From Salminus brasiliensis (Eukaryota; Chordata; Actinopteri; Characiformes; Bryconidae): a DNA stretch of 64,000 nt. Position 1 is the first letter of the stretch. Every line of letters begins with the position of its first letter. The notes beneath the pieces were generated by a model. It saw only the letters and a list, made by a program, of their open reading frames with translations, did no database searches and was not told the origin of the DNA. Below, piece by piece: positions 24,862-50,700 of the stretch. Where the stretch lies: positions 42,743,842 through 42,807,841 of the forward strand of contig NC_132880.1 in the NCBI RefSeq assembly GCF_030463535.1, in the 5' to 3' direction. The translations under genes and the position numbers were made by a program.

Positions 24862-24975
24862 CAGAGAAATCAGGAGGAGGAAATGAATCTTCTAATTTTT
24901 CAATAGAGGTCAGTGTAAAACATTTATTTTAAGTGATTTCGGAGCATTTCTACTATGTATTATACTGTATGTATG
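24590..24975. mobile_element. Foldback MITE with internal microsatellite
   Basis: The left arm (aatgctccaaaatgactctg ... gcactgacctctattgg) pairs with the right arm (caatagaggtcagtgtaaaa ... cggagcatttctac). The loop holds TA and CA tracts. Related arms occur at about 45,450-45,520, 59,850-59,930 and 60,490-60,590. Confidence 0.75.
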
Positions 24976-25639
24976 CAAAGATTTGGGTTCCCTGCAGGGT
25001 CAGTACCTACTAACACCCCATAAGCAGACTGCAAACACCTTTAGTAGCAGCTAAAACCTTGTAGTTGAAGTTTTTCCAGTTCAGCTTTGCAGAAGGCCTC
25101 TGCTTTAGAGACAGTTGTGGGTCGTCTTGCTGAACTGCTTGTTTAAAGTCTATCCCCAAATGTTCTATGACGGTCGGGGGACTAGGAGGACTGTAGGCTT
25201 TAGGTCGTCTCTTTTCAGGTGGATTCTGCAAGAAATCTTTGGATCAATGTAACCCTACAGCATGACGTACCCTTGCTGAGTGTGGCCAAATATTTCTTGG
25301 TATCTGGATTCTCTAGATGTTCTGTAGCGTACCTCAAACACATGTAAGGTTTACTTCTTTAGAGTCTTCAATAAGATCATGTTTGTGAATGCAATGTTGC
25401 ACAGAGGAATTGTGCGCCATCCTCGACTCAGCTACACCTTCATGCAGGTTCTTGGTGGCCATATGAGCTTTTTTTATTTGATCGTCTTATTCTCAGTCTT
25501 CCATTCTGCCGTTTCTTAATATCTTACTTCTTACTGGTTATATTCTTCTATAGTTATATAGCCTTCTGCTTACTTTTGTGGGCATCAGTTGCATTCATTT
25601 TTGGATCTTTAGACATTTGCCTAAAGCAGGCCTTGTTTG

Positions 25640-26133
25640 ATAAGTGGTGGTACATGGTTTGAGTGGTGGTACAGATCTGCGTCTAACCAGCTGCCACCTA
25701 CCAGTCCGGCCAGCGGGTCCCCCCCCAACCCGCCACCACCCATGGCTCACCCGCCTGCTGCTGCTGCCTGTTTGGTGGCCGTGCTGAAACCTAGATGGAC
25801 TCGTGTCTGTCTGACACTATTAATATCACCACTATCAGCTTTCTGTTGTATCTGCTTTGGTAATTTTTATCATCAATGTTTAAATAGTCTGGCCAGAGGA
25901 GGATGGGTCCCCCTTGTGAGTCTTGGTTCCTCCCAAGGTTTCTTCCTCCAGCTCTGAGGGAGTTTTTCCTTGCCACTGTAGCCGTTGGCTTGCTCACGGG
26001 GGTCTTTGACCCTTCATGTTATTTCTTCTTTCTTCTCTGTCTCTGTCCTTTATTAAGTACTAATTATGTAAAGCTGCTTTGTGACGACAACAGTTGTAAA
26101 AAGCGCTATACAAATAAATTTGACTTGACTTGA
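25640..26133 (+). mobile_element. LINE-type 3' end
   Basis: The 3' portion reads ggttcctcccaaggtttctt, gggagtttttccttgccact, gtaaagctgctttgtgacga and gcgctatacaaataaa, ending in a (TTGAC)n tail. A reverse-oriented relative lies at 52,140-52,375. This is a common fish non-LTR 3' region. There is no RT domain, so the copy is 5'-truncated. The 106-aa ORF inside is not a gene. Confidence 0.65.
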
Positions 26134-28239
26134 CAGATCATTTAATAATTAAACTGGGAAAACCAATTTAGCTGGCAGATCCTAATTACAGGATATGTCT
26201 TAATTACTGACTTACCTCTGGCCTGACTTGCTTATCAAATCTGAGAACTTGTCAGCAATGCTTAGGGTGCTCAGACTTTTGCATTGGCAACATTAATGAT
26301 TTGAACATTTTTTCATGTTATTATGCATTTATTTATCATTTATTTACCCACAGATTTTGTATTTATATAAAAAAGCACAAAGATGTAGACAATTGTAACC
26401 ACGTGACACTTTTCTTGAAAACAGTTTTCAGTGACACATTTATTAATGATACAGACAATTCCTTTACAATCCTCTTGGTGGTGCTCATGTTCACATCTGA
26501 CAAACACTGATGTCACATTTAATGATATTCACACAATAAAAGGTCTGAGATGTTCTGACTAGAAATACTGCAGTGGAGCCTTCAGATCAAACAGATATTC
26601 AGCCAAATCTCACAGGAATGATAATACAAACAACATGTTTTCAGATCGGCCCATCAGTGGTCACTCATTTAAAGGAAAAACCTCTCAAAATCATCGGACC
26701 ACCTAAAGCCACTGAACCTTCATGAAGCACTAATCAGTGGAATCTTGCAGTTGCCCCATTAAAGCCCCAGTCAGGAATTATTAAAACTGCACCAACAGAT
26801 TAGCTTTAGCTTAAATCACAGTGACCGGACATAACATACTTTTTAAATGGTGCTGCTGTTATTTTGGTCCTTAAAAAGCAGGCATTATTGGCAAACATTG
26901 AAATCGCTCTTCGAGTTAAGACTAATATGAAATTAAGTACACAAAGAGCTACTGGACAATACCTTAATTTAGTACCTAGTAGTAATACATCCTCTGACTT
27001 ATCAAGTATTAGAAACAACAACAACCAACAATCTTGAACAAAATAAAAAAACACCCATAAACCACCCGTGGGAAACACCTTCAAAATTAAACTGAGTTAA
27101 ATACAAATATTAACAATAGCTTAATATCTTAAGGCCTCTTGAAGCAAGCTACTCCATTCTCCGAATACGCATACACACTGAAACGTAGGCACGCAGGGAG
27201 GCATGACTTGCAGGGACAATTGATTCTTTTCTCTTCGTAACATTGAAATTAAGCACGTGACTCCAAAACACTGCAAATAAACACAAAAATCTGCCGTCTA
27301 CATCAGGAATGCCCAAAACTACCTGCACAGGGCTGTGTCGCTGCACGGTTTCATCGCAAACAACTGGCACACACCGAACTCTGCTGGTTTACTCAATTGG
27401 CCTCAATCATGTGCTCAGGCTTGGTCAAAATAAAAAACAGCCGCCTCACCAGCCCTTTGCAGACAAGACTGGACACTCCTGGTTTATATTATTGCATGAG
27501 CAGCAGGTCAACTCAAGAAAAATTATAAAAACAATAAAGGTTCCTCAGACGGTTCTTTGAGGGATGCCACAGAAGAACAACATTTGTAACAGATGGGTCT
27601 TAAAAACCTTTTAAGTGTTCAAATACCCTATACTTATATACTATATACTAGAAATGTTCTTTACCAATGTAAAGCTTCTGCACACTCAATCATCTCCATT
27701 ACAAACAAGGTTCTTTACTGAACCACCAATGGGCGGTTCTTCTATGGCATTGCTCAAGGAACCATTTGAAGCACCTTCACACAGGAAATTTCAGCGAATA
27801 ATCAGGAAACAGCTCTTGTAGTAATAAGAAGGTCAAGAAGCTACAGCGGCTCTGGTGATTTAAAAAATACAACCGTTGATCAGAGACTGATCAGAGTGCT
27901 CTTTGGTAGTTGAACCTTTACATTAGTGTACCAGTGCTTGAAATATTACAAGCTTTATATATATTTTTTATTTATTTATGTATTATTATATTTTTTCTTT
28001 TCTTATTTCCCCATCCAGACATTAAACATTTAAGTAGAACATCTCTCAGGTAAGCTTACATGCAGTAAAGCTCACATAATTGCAGAAAGAAGTAACAAGG
28101 CAGGAGTGCTATATAATAATGTAGTTGGACACTTTCTTCATTCTGGATGTTTTTTTTTTCTTTTTTCATAAAACATATTTAAAGACTGTCTATTGTAAAG
28201 TAGCTACTTGTTTGTAAAGTTGTAAAACTGGCATCATTA

Positions 28240-28480
28240 ATTACACTCAAACATTAAATGTGCTACAAAGGTTCTTTGGGTGATCCCATTAAGGAACCAC
28301 TGCTGGTTCCATAAAGAAATGTAAAAGGAATGTGTGAGAGTGAAGAACCTTTTAAAGGTGTAAAGATGATGGGACTTGTGTAACCAAGTTAAAGGTTCTT
28401 CTTTATGAAACCAACAGTGGTTCTTCTACACATCTCTTAAAGAACCCATTGTAGCACCTCTATTTATAAGCGTGTCCTGG
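28240..28480. mobile_element. Palindromic MITE (ggttctt family)
   Basis: The left end (gtgctacaaaggttctttgg) and right end (aaagaacccattgtagcacc) are inverted copies. Internal phrases such as aaccaacagtggttcttcta recur at 27,535-27,780, 33,480-33,560 and 62,320-62,510. Confidence 0.7.
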
Positions 28481-28594
28481 ACTGTCCTAGTAGTGCTAGA
28501 AAGGCTTAAAGCAAAAGAGAACTGGTACAGTAAAAAGTGGTCATTTACACACACACACACACACACATTTAATTAATTAGTGAATTCAGCTCAT

Positions 28595-29185
28595 TTTGAG
28601 GTGCACCCATTGCTGAGACACGTTCAACTGTGCACACAGCTTGTACAATCTCCACAGAACAGCACTGCCAAAAGAATGGGATGCTCTAGAGCAGCCACAC
28701 ATAAGCCTAAGATCACCATGGCCAATGCCAATCACTGGCTAGAGCGGGGGTGAGCAATTCCAGTCCTGAAGGGTCAAATTCCTGCACAGTTTTGTACTTT
28801 TCCTGCTCAAGCATGCCTGATTCAACTCACCTGTTAATTTCCAGGTTTAGTAGGTCTGTTAGAGCAGGGGAATCAGCCCACTATGCTGGACTCCAACCAC
28901 CTTTACCCATTCCTGGGCTAGAGGAATAAAAAGCAACCGCTACTGGCCTGTGGAGCAGTGACACAGTGTTCTTTGAAATGGGATGAGTTTCGGATCATCC
29001 AATATAAGTACTTGACCTCATGAACAGGTCCAATCTTATGGGTGAATGCAATCAAATGTCACAGCCATTATCGTAGTGCAAGGCCTTCAGAGAAGAGTAA
29101 ATGCTGTTACTGCAGTAAAGGGTGGAAAAACTCCTTACTAATACTCTCAGACTTTCAGAAGAAACTCATCAGGTGATCAGGTGTC
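28595..29185. mobile_element. Diverged MITE carrying a second nested MITE
   Basis: The outer element is a degraded copy of the family seen intact at 30,497-30,952 and 61,162-61,625. The inner insert spans about 28,743-28,912 (cgggggtgagcaattccagt ... cattcctg) and is flanked by an 8-bp direct repeat ggctagag on both sides, the hallmark of hAT insertion. Confidence 0.65.
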
Positions 29186-29458
29186 TATAAATGCTTAGTC
29201 ATACAGAGAACCTTAAAAAAAATCATTACATACTTCCTTTATAGGACCGATCTCCACCGGCATGATAAGCAGTATCAATATTATGTACAGGGAGTGCCAT
29301 TCAGAACACACCCTGTGTGCTGCCAACCCTGAAGCTTATCTTTCAGTATTGTTTCTTAACAAGTGCTTCGGTAATAAAACCTAGTGCTAGTGCAGAGGAG
29401 TACAATGTGTAAGCAGTCGTGCTTGTTTAAAGATCTCTCGCTCTCGCTCCTCTCTCCC

Positions 29459-29495
<37 letters not shown>

Positions 29496-29587
29496 GTCCT
29501 TGTAAACTCTTTCTAAACCTCCTTCTAAAGGTTCATCACCCTCGTGTGTCTGGGTGTATTATGAGAACACTCTCCCTTCAATCGCAG

Positions 29588-43014
<13,427 letters not shown>

Positions 43015-43021
<7 letters not shown>

Positions 43022-43293
43022 GGCCGCTACCAAAAGTTGCTGAGAAGTCTCAACTGTTGCTCCAGCGCCACATCCAGCTTCCCCTCCTCGAGCTGCTGAT
43101 GGAGCCGAGAGGCGGCCGCTCGCAGCGCCTGCTCTACTTCAGCGCGCGCCATTGGCTGCTGGAGCTCGAGCGCCTACAACGCCTTTTCCCATTCGCAGAT
43201 CAGAGGCAGGCTGCGGGGCCAGAGGAGCCGAGGGCGGCGTTAGAGCTCTGCTCTGCGTTTCTGAGGCGTTCCGTGGTTTTCGTGAAGGTGCAG
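43015..43293 (+). CDS. Unrecognised ORF, divergent from ptdss1 (candidate first exon)
   Basis: I do not recognise this protein. The open frame from ATG 43,015 ([20 protein letters not shown]) runs 93 codons to a good donor, GTGCAG|GTAAAG at 43,293. A second in-frame ATG is at 43,099 ([20 protein letters not shown]). The predicted peptide is rich in Leu and Arg ([37 protein letters not shown]) and would form amphipathic helices. If the first ATG is used, the CDS overlaps the ptdss1 start codon on the other strand by 7 bp. No matching downstream exon was found before the LINE sequence at 43.4 kb, and phase does not fit the first tektin-like exon seen. It may be a real short-first-exon gene or a chance ORF in CpG-rich DNA. 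Confidence 0.35.
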
Positions 43294-43429
43294 GTAAAGA
43301 CTGCCTCAATGGCACCACCTGGCGCTCCAGCAGCGTGAGTGCAGCGTGAGGGCATCTTGAGCTTGTTAACAAGGTCATCCAGAGGGGTCTGATGTGAGAT
43401 CCTCCATGATGAAGATACAGTTCATGGAC

Positions 43430-44105
43430 TGAATTGTTCACAGGATGTGATGGTTTTGAGGAGGTTTTTGATAAGATAGGGATAGCAAGACACTCGGTTA
43501 CAAAAACAAATGCATTGTGAGGACAGCTGAGAGGATCATCGGAGTCTCTCTCCCCTCCGTCATGGACATTTACACCGCCCGCTGCATCCGCAAAGCAACC
43601 AGCATTGTGGATGACTCCACCCACCCTTCACACAGACTGTTCTCCCTCCTGCCATCAGGAAGAAGGTACTGCAGCATCCGGTCCAACACGACCAGACTCT
43701 GCAATAGCTTCTTCCCCCAAGCCATCAGACTTCTCAACTCAACTCAACTTCTGAACTGATGTCTTTTCTGTTACATGTACACTCTCTCTCTCTCTCTCTC
43801 TCTCTCCAACCATTTACCCCAGATAAAATGGGAAGCATTTTTGCACAAAGCATTTGCACTAATAACTTTACTACCTCACTGGACTCTATTTATTACACAT
43901 TGCACAATTTGCACACTACCGTCATTATTTATTATTCTCTGGTCTGTACTGTGTTGTCTGTCCGCACTTGTTTGTTTGTGTTGCACTTGTGTTTTGTATG
44001 CACTGTCTATGTTGCACCATGGTCCTGGAGGAATGTTGTTTCGTTTCACTGTGTACTCTGTATGTAGTTGAAATGACAATAAAACCCACTTGACTTGACT
44101 TGACT
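43430..44105 (+). mobile_element. LINE 3' end with RT C-terminal remnant
   Basis: The frame at 43,517-43,740 reads ERIIGVSLPSVMDIYTARCI, DDSTHPSHRLFSLLPSGRRY and NSFFPQAIRLLNS, the typical C-terminus of fish non-LTR reverse transcriptases. A 3' UTR and (TTGAC)n tail follow at 44,090-44,107. It is 5'-truncated and inactive. Confidence 0.8.
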
Positions 44106-44109
44106 TGAT

Positions 44110-44745
44110 GTAGATAAATAATTTACACTATATACACAATATAAATAAGAATTTAAAAAGCAATAGCAATATTATTTACAGGTTATTGCAAATTACTCTA
44201 AATTGCACATGGGAGGGGGCGGGGTGTGTATTGCACATAGTATTTTTACATTGAGGGATCTCTGTTCCCTGAACATGTGTGTGTAGTTAAGTGTGTGTGT
44301 ATGTGGTCCGCTGGGAGCAGTGCTGGTTGTGCAGTCTGGCGGCAGCAGGAAGGAAGGACCTGCAATACCGCTCCTTCACACACTTGGGGTGAAGCAGCCT
44401 GTCGCTAAAGGAGCTGCCTAGTGCTGCCAGAGTCTCATGCATGGGGTGGGAGCTGTTCTCCAGCATGGATGCCAGCTTGGCTGTCATCCTCCTGTCTCCC
44501 ACCACCTGCACTGGGTCTAAGAAGCATCCCAGGACAGAGCTGGACGGCCCTCTTTATGAGTTTGTTCAGTCTCTTCTTATCTGCCGTCGAGATGCCACTG
44601 CCCCAGCAGACCACTCCATTAAAGATGGCAGATGCCACCACTGTGTCGAAGAAAGTCCTCAGGAGTGCTCCCTGCACCCCAAAGGACCTCCCCTTTGGAG
44701 TAAGATGTAGGGGGAATTGCCCTAATAGGGGACACTGCTTAATTT
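44110..44745 (-). mobile_element. Second LINE 3' end, opposite strand
   Basis: On the minus strand, LLRTFFDTVVASAIFNGVVC, ADKKRLNKLIKRAVQLC and ERYCRSFLPAAARLHN form another RT C-terminal segment with a frameshift around 44,440-44,510. It lies tail to tail with the plus-strand LINE, with almost no spacer. Inactive. Confidence 0.75.
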
Positions 44746-47700
44746 GGGACACCTATGCTTTATTTAGTGCAGGTCTTCTGTAACTAAAGACGATGGGTAG
44801 TTGATGGGGAGTTCTTGTATTATGGTGGATAAAGTCCCGGCCCTCAACAAAAAGAGCCAATCAGCTTGCTGGTACCGCAGTAAACAGAGGAGGGTCAACG
44901 TGCTAGTGGGGAAAGCCCATTTTGATGCCAGAATAAGCCAAAGGATCAGTGGTTTTGGTCTCTCCCCATTTTCTCCTCATTCATAAAAATGGGTGCCTGG
45001 TTTTGTGTGACTGTAAATAGCTGCCCAGTGGTGCAAAATGACAGATGAGTGAACAGACTTGCCTATAAGGATTATGGCTTAAGGCTATGGGTTAACACAA
45101 GCTAATTAACACAATTAATTCTCCCCTTTTTGTGTTAAATACATTCTATCATGGATGCAAGAAAAATATTTGTTAAAAAAATCCAATCATTTCTATTTTC
45201 TGAGTTTACCGTTATTAACATTACACAAATTGCAAACGAGACCCTTATAGATCAACTGGTTGATCACTGGTTATTTTGAGTAGTAAATAAAACACCACTG
45301 TAAAGAAATATGAAAAAACAATCTCTACAGTGCACCATTTCTCATTAACCCCCTTTAAATTACTTTATTAATATTTTTATAATTAAATTTGTAATTAAAC
45401 AATCTGTTTTCAATGTAAACAATCAGTCTAGCAGACATCTAGCTTACATTTTGTCAATTCATTCATGATGAATGGACCAATAGAAATGCCCCAAAATTAC
45501 TTGGAGTAAAATATTTAAAAATTTAAGGGTAAAAAGATAAAGTTACCATTTTTGGAGATACAAGGTTTTTGTGTGACAGCAGCAATATAATACTTGAAGC
45601 TACTGCCCAAAATGTCACAATCATGCAAAAAGAAAGAATGCAAAAGGCAGGTCTGACCGGACTGACCTCCTAAACGTATGGGGTCTGTATGTGGGTCCCC
45701 ACTTTGAGTCGTCAAGCTCATTACTACAGACCTGTACTTTACTTTTATGGTAACTGACAAAGTAAACCCCAAAATCACAGTAAATGATAGAATTTATTTT
45801 ACAAAATGTTTTAGTGGAGGCATGTGAATAAGCCCCTCCCATCTCCCCACCCCATTTTTTTTTACATTGACTTCCATTAAAACTTACATTCTCCTGTATT
45901 TTTGGACATACAAAGTATTTGACAGTGACACTATTCATTAACAGTGGTGGCAGTGGCGGCTCATTGTTATGAGTGGTGGTTACTGATCGTGGGTTTGTGT
46001 GCCTTTAAGCAAGGTCCTGTCCCTCTCTAATCCAGAGGTCCTTTAGCATGGCCTCAGAATATGCAAAGAGAATAAATTGTATTGTACTGTGGGCGTATAA
46101 ATGATAAATTAATACTTTACATTACTACTCATTTGTTCTGTTGCATTCTCTTGTAGATGTTGGCTCAACTCATGTACTACGTTCACACTTCTCACTGCAT
46201 CTTCACCATTCACCATATTTTAGACCAAAAAGAGAAGTTTGGAACCTAAAGTAAAGCTCAGTTCTACACTGATAGATGCTGGAAATGCCTACCACAGCTT
46301 TTAGGCAGGGCACAAGACATCTGAATTTGAGTTCCATTCTTATTAAGTATTCGTATTAAGTGTTGCGCTATTCTCACTGTTGAACAACTTAGAAGGGCAG
46401 TAGGCAAGTACAGTAGGCAATTCTCACTGGGACCTGTCAGCTGCTTTTCCCTGGGCACTGCAGCAATCCCTGCCCACCACTCCAGGCACATGTGGTCACC
46501 GTCACTGTGTGTTTGATGTGTGTTCAGTACACAGAAAAGTAAAAGCATAGGCCAATTTGCATCTGTGTCCAACACTAATGGTGCTTGTCTTGTCTAACAG
46601 AGATGATCGCTGAACCTCAAAAGGCCAAGTGCAGCTCCCCTATTGCCATTCTTTAGGTGTGGTCTTTATAACTTTATATCATATTCTGTGCTAAAAAGTT
46701 GGGGCAGTGTGTCTCTACAAGCAAACAGCCTTGGATGGAGCCAGTCATGCCATCGCTATCACTAAGAAATACCCATTCCAGTGACCTGAGAGAGTGTCCG
46801 TTCTGTACCAGGCTGTGTTCTGTTATCTGTATCATTTGAGAATAGATCTTATGGTCTTATGAGCAACAGCTTCTTACAGAAGGTGGAAAACAACAAACAT
46901 CATATATAAGATTAGAGTGAGCTATGGTATATAAAGGAAAAGGGGGCAGTACAAATATTAGAGTAGGCAAGGCTAAACTAAGACCCCATCCACACGTATC
47001 TGGATATCTTATCCCCAGCAGCATTTCTGAAAATCTCTCCATAAGCCAGCCCAGCATGGGCCACTTAAGCCTCACAGTTAAACAGTTAAATTCCTAAAGA
47101 AGCAAGCATAATGCCCAAAATAGACCTAAAAACAGTGCAGAGCTGAAGCACAACTTTTTTTCAGTTTTTTAAGGTTGGACCACTTTTACAATCGTGGGCA
47201 GGAGGCCAATAGGCCTGAGTGAGCCAGTGAGAAACAATGAGAATACCCCTTCAGTAAAAAATGTTTATTATGTTAGATGGGACATGGCTAACCAGTGCCA
47301 TTCCCTCTATGAGACAGATTGCTCGTTAGGGCATGTGTGCTCACTGTCACTGTGTGTGTTTTCACTGAAATTTCCATGTGAGAGAGAAAAGGGATTTTCC
47401 ACAATAGCTGGTGCTTCCTGTGCTGCACTGCGAGGTCATGCGTGTTCCGTTCTGTGTCTATGGAGACGGCATTATTCCTCACAAGTCTACAGATGTTTAC
47501 TTTTAGCTGAACTTTCTTTGGTTTCGCTGTTACCTTTCCAAAGTGATCCAGCAGCCGCCTTCTTATCTGTCGTAGTTGTGTGTTACTCTAGACAGCTTCG
47601 TAATGTGGTGAGTAGTGATATAAAAGCAGTGTCAGCAAATATGCTCTCATTTAAGACTACAAAGTTGTATTTTGAGACAAACATGAGAGGTAGGACTATT

Positions 47701-47776
47701 TCATACCCATTGAGCTTTTACCTTAGTCATGACAAAGTAGGTAACTGAGGCTCTGTTTGACCTTTGACCTTTGCAG
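44746..47776. other. Intergenic DNA before the tektin-like gene
   Basis: No exon is supported. 45,440-45,560 carries an arm of the foldback MITE family of 24,590-24,975. The 184-aa ORF at 47,194-47,748 has no recognisable domain. The missing N-terminal exon or exons of the tektin-like gene may lie here. Confidence 0.4.
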
Positions 47777-50700
47777 GAAAGCTAATAAGTTATTTAACAG
47801 GTACTTAAAACCTGGCCCACGATACACTCAGCTGGACTCGTCCACCAACAGTCATCTAATCACCAGCAGATCTGAACTGCAGAGGATGAAAGCAAGCCAG
47901 ATAAGCAAAGAACTTCAGTGCGCAAGGGCTAATTCCACCACCAAGGTGAAAACTCTCCATCAGTCTCACTTGCTCTCTCTCATTTGACTATGCTAGTGCT
48001 AATTCTCTGAGCGGCGGACATTTATAGCCAGGTCAAAATGATTAGCTTGTGATGTTTAGAGAATCTGATCTGATTGTTTTTGAATAAAATGGCTCCAATG
48101 GCTCATCGATCTAATGCACTAGGTTTAGCTACCAGTAGCGTTTGGAGTCCAAGAAAGCACAATTGTCCGGGCTCTTGTTGGATGAATAGGTGGCACCCTT
48201 TCTCCTCATTGCTGTTAAGCAATGCTGGCCAGCACAGGCGTGTGTTAGCTGGTGTGGTGAAGCTGGGGCCCCAATGCTTTTCTCAGAGTATGTTGGCTGC
48301 CCAGCAATGCCACATCAGAGGTTGTGAAAAGAGGCTGTGGCTGGATTTGCATGTATTGGAGGAGACGTGTTAGCTAAGTCCTTACCCTAGAGTGAGGTAC
48401 GAATGCGGGGGGGTGGGGGGTTAACTGGCAGTATGGAATTGGGAAAAGGGAAAAATTTACAATTAAAAATAAATAATGTTTTTTCCATAGATTCAGTGGG
48501 CCACTCGAAACACACAATGGAATCTCAGCTGCCGTCTGAAAGAACTGAAGCTATGGAGGAGCAGGATTGATGATATTATCACTCGAGCTGATCAGGAGAT
48601 CACTCTGTTGGAGAAGGTGTTTCATCTTGAATGCCAAACAAATATCTCCTCTTCCTTCATCAAGACTTAAGACTTTTATTTTACTGTTATTTTACTTTTA
48701 TTATGAAGGGTATTTTTTTTAAACAAGAATTTTGTCTGTTAACTGAGATGAGGCAATCAATGTGGCTTGACCAGAGGCATGGGTTACCAAGGTAGAACTG
48801 TTACATTTTGATTTCAGCTTGACCTTTTAAGACTTTAAGAAAATGTGATTATATAATAATTTTAATGTTTTTGGAAGATGTTCAGATGTTAATGGTAGGT
48901 GATTGTAGCACTGGCAGTCTTTCCCAATGACTTCTATTGTTATAGCTTGGTGTCCCAGGCAGGCTCTGAATCCCAGGGCTGTAATGTACCTCCCTATGCT
49001 ATCCCAGCTGCTCATAATGTAATTAGCTCGGTCATCCAGACATGGACGCTTATGTCTTTATTTAGTAAGGTTCTACAATATTAAGTCCTCCTAAGAAGCT
49101 TTAAATGTGAGTTGTGGGACATTAAGGGACAAAAATGCAAAACTTTAAGAACCAAATATGTCACTTTACAGAAAGTTGGCTCCCTATACCTATTAATGAC
49201 AAAAGAATTTTTAGCATTTGTAATATTCATTGGGAGATCACAGGTTTGATCCCTGGCTGTTCCATGGCTATTCGTGGTCAGGAGTTCTGACGAGCATAAT
49301 TGACCTCACTCTCGCTGGGAGTGTAGGATGGCCCTCCTTCTCCCCCATTACTTAGCATGTGTTAGCTGACATAACTGGCAATTAGTGCTCTCCTCCAAGC
49401 ATGTTCAGCTGTCCAGTGACAGAAATGGTTGACTGGCTTCACCCTCTCTGGTCTGCGGTCCTTTCAGGTGAAGGAGTTTGCTGAGATGTGCCTGCAGGAG
49501 AAAGCCCTCTACAGGCAGGTTCTGAGTGAGTGCTTGACATTGCGTGATGGGCGCTTGCCTGGAGAGCTTGTCCAAGACCATGTGGAGACAGAGCTGTCCA
49601 GTGAGGTGCAACTGTGTGAAGACACCAAGTTGCTGATTCAGCAGAAGATCACTGAAGTGTTGGACCAACTGAGGTGAACCAGAAAAGAATAATCACACGT
49701 TTTTTTAAGCTCAATTTCACAAGGCTTAACATGGTCATTCCAAACTGATCTTCAGAACGCTAAAGGAGATGCGTAGTGAGCTGTTATCTGACCAAAGGGA
49801 CAAGGACACGGCTATCGATGTTACCAGTCTGTGCCTTGCCTTGGACATCCAGTCACCCAGTGTGGGTTACAGATACCAGCCCTCCAGTATCACCAAAGGG
49901 TTGGCCTTTTAACTCTCTCTGTGTTTTCTGCTTATTTTATATTATTTTTCATAGCTTTAGTCCTGGTTATGTATTTCTAGGTATATACGTACATTGTTAA
50001 GATGTTTAAACCAAGTCCTTATCAAATGCAGAACCCTGACTTATGAGCAGTGGATAAGCCACTGCCAGAACTTGAAGGAAAGTGCAGAGAAGGCGGTCCT
50101 GGACTCCTCCTATTTCCGAAGCAATTTACAGCACAAATTCTCTGAGGTAACACGCAAGGCAAAGATATCTTGATATCATTTCATTTTAATATGTGGGTAA
50201 ACTTTCATTTGTTTGCCTCACAGCTCTTTAATGCTTTGGATGCCCAGCGCAGTGCTACAGACTTCTCTTTTCGCTGGAAACTGGATGAACTGAGAAGGGC
50301 AAAGGAGTCGCTTGAATGGGAAAAGCAGCAGGTGAGCTGCAATGTGTCCACGTAAACATACACTAGATATTAAGAGTGGCTTAGTAGTACCCAGTTACCA
50401 AATGTACAAGGTCATAGAAACATATAACAGACATATATGCACATATTGCCAAAAGTATTCACTCACCGACCCAAAACATTGAATTCAGGTGTTCCAATCA
50501 ATTCCATGGCCACAGGTGTGTAAAACCAAGCACCTAGGCATGCAGACTGCTTCTACAAACATTTGTGAAAGAATGGGTCGCTCTCAGGAGCTCAGTGAAT
50601 TCCAGCGTGGTACCGTGATAGGATGCCACCTGTGCAACAGGTCCATTCGTGAAATTTTCTTGCTACTAAATATTTCACAGTCAGCTGTCAGTGGTATTAT

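Larger units (their letters stand above)
26134..29587. other. nup153-ptdss1 intergenic DNA and ptdss1 3' UTR
   Basis: No coding exon is supported. Contents: a diverged copy of 23,465-23,612 at 26,134-26,300, MITEs at 27,535-27,780 and 28,240-28,480, a nested MITE at 28,595-29,185, and an (ATT)n tract at 29,461-29,494. Minus-strand AATAAA candidates are scattered, so the ptdss1 3' end is not fixed. Confidence 0.5.

Noticed and set aside
25010-25231. 73-aa minus-strand ORF (GIDFKQAVQQDDPQLSLKQR)
   Set aside because: It looks protein-like, but I could not match it to a family or find splice partners. It is most likely a decayed element or chance frame.
47194-47748. 184-aa plus-strand ORF, the longest outside known genes in this region
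   Set aside because: It has mixed composition, no recognisable domain and no convincing splice link to the tektin-like exons. It may contain the missing first exon, but I could not support that.
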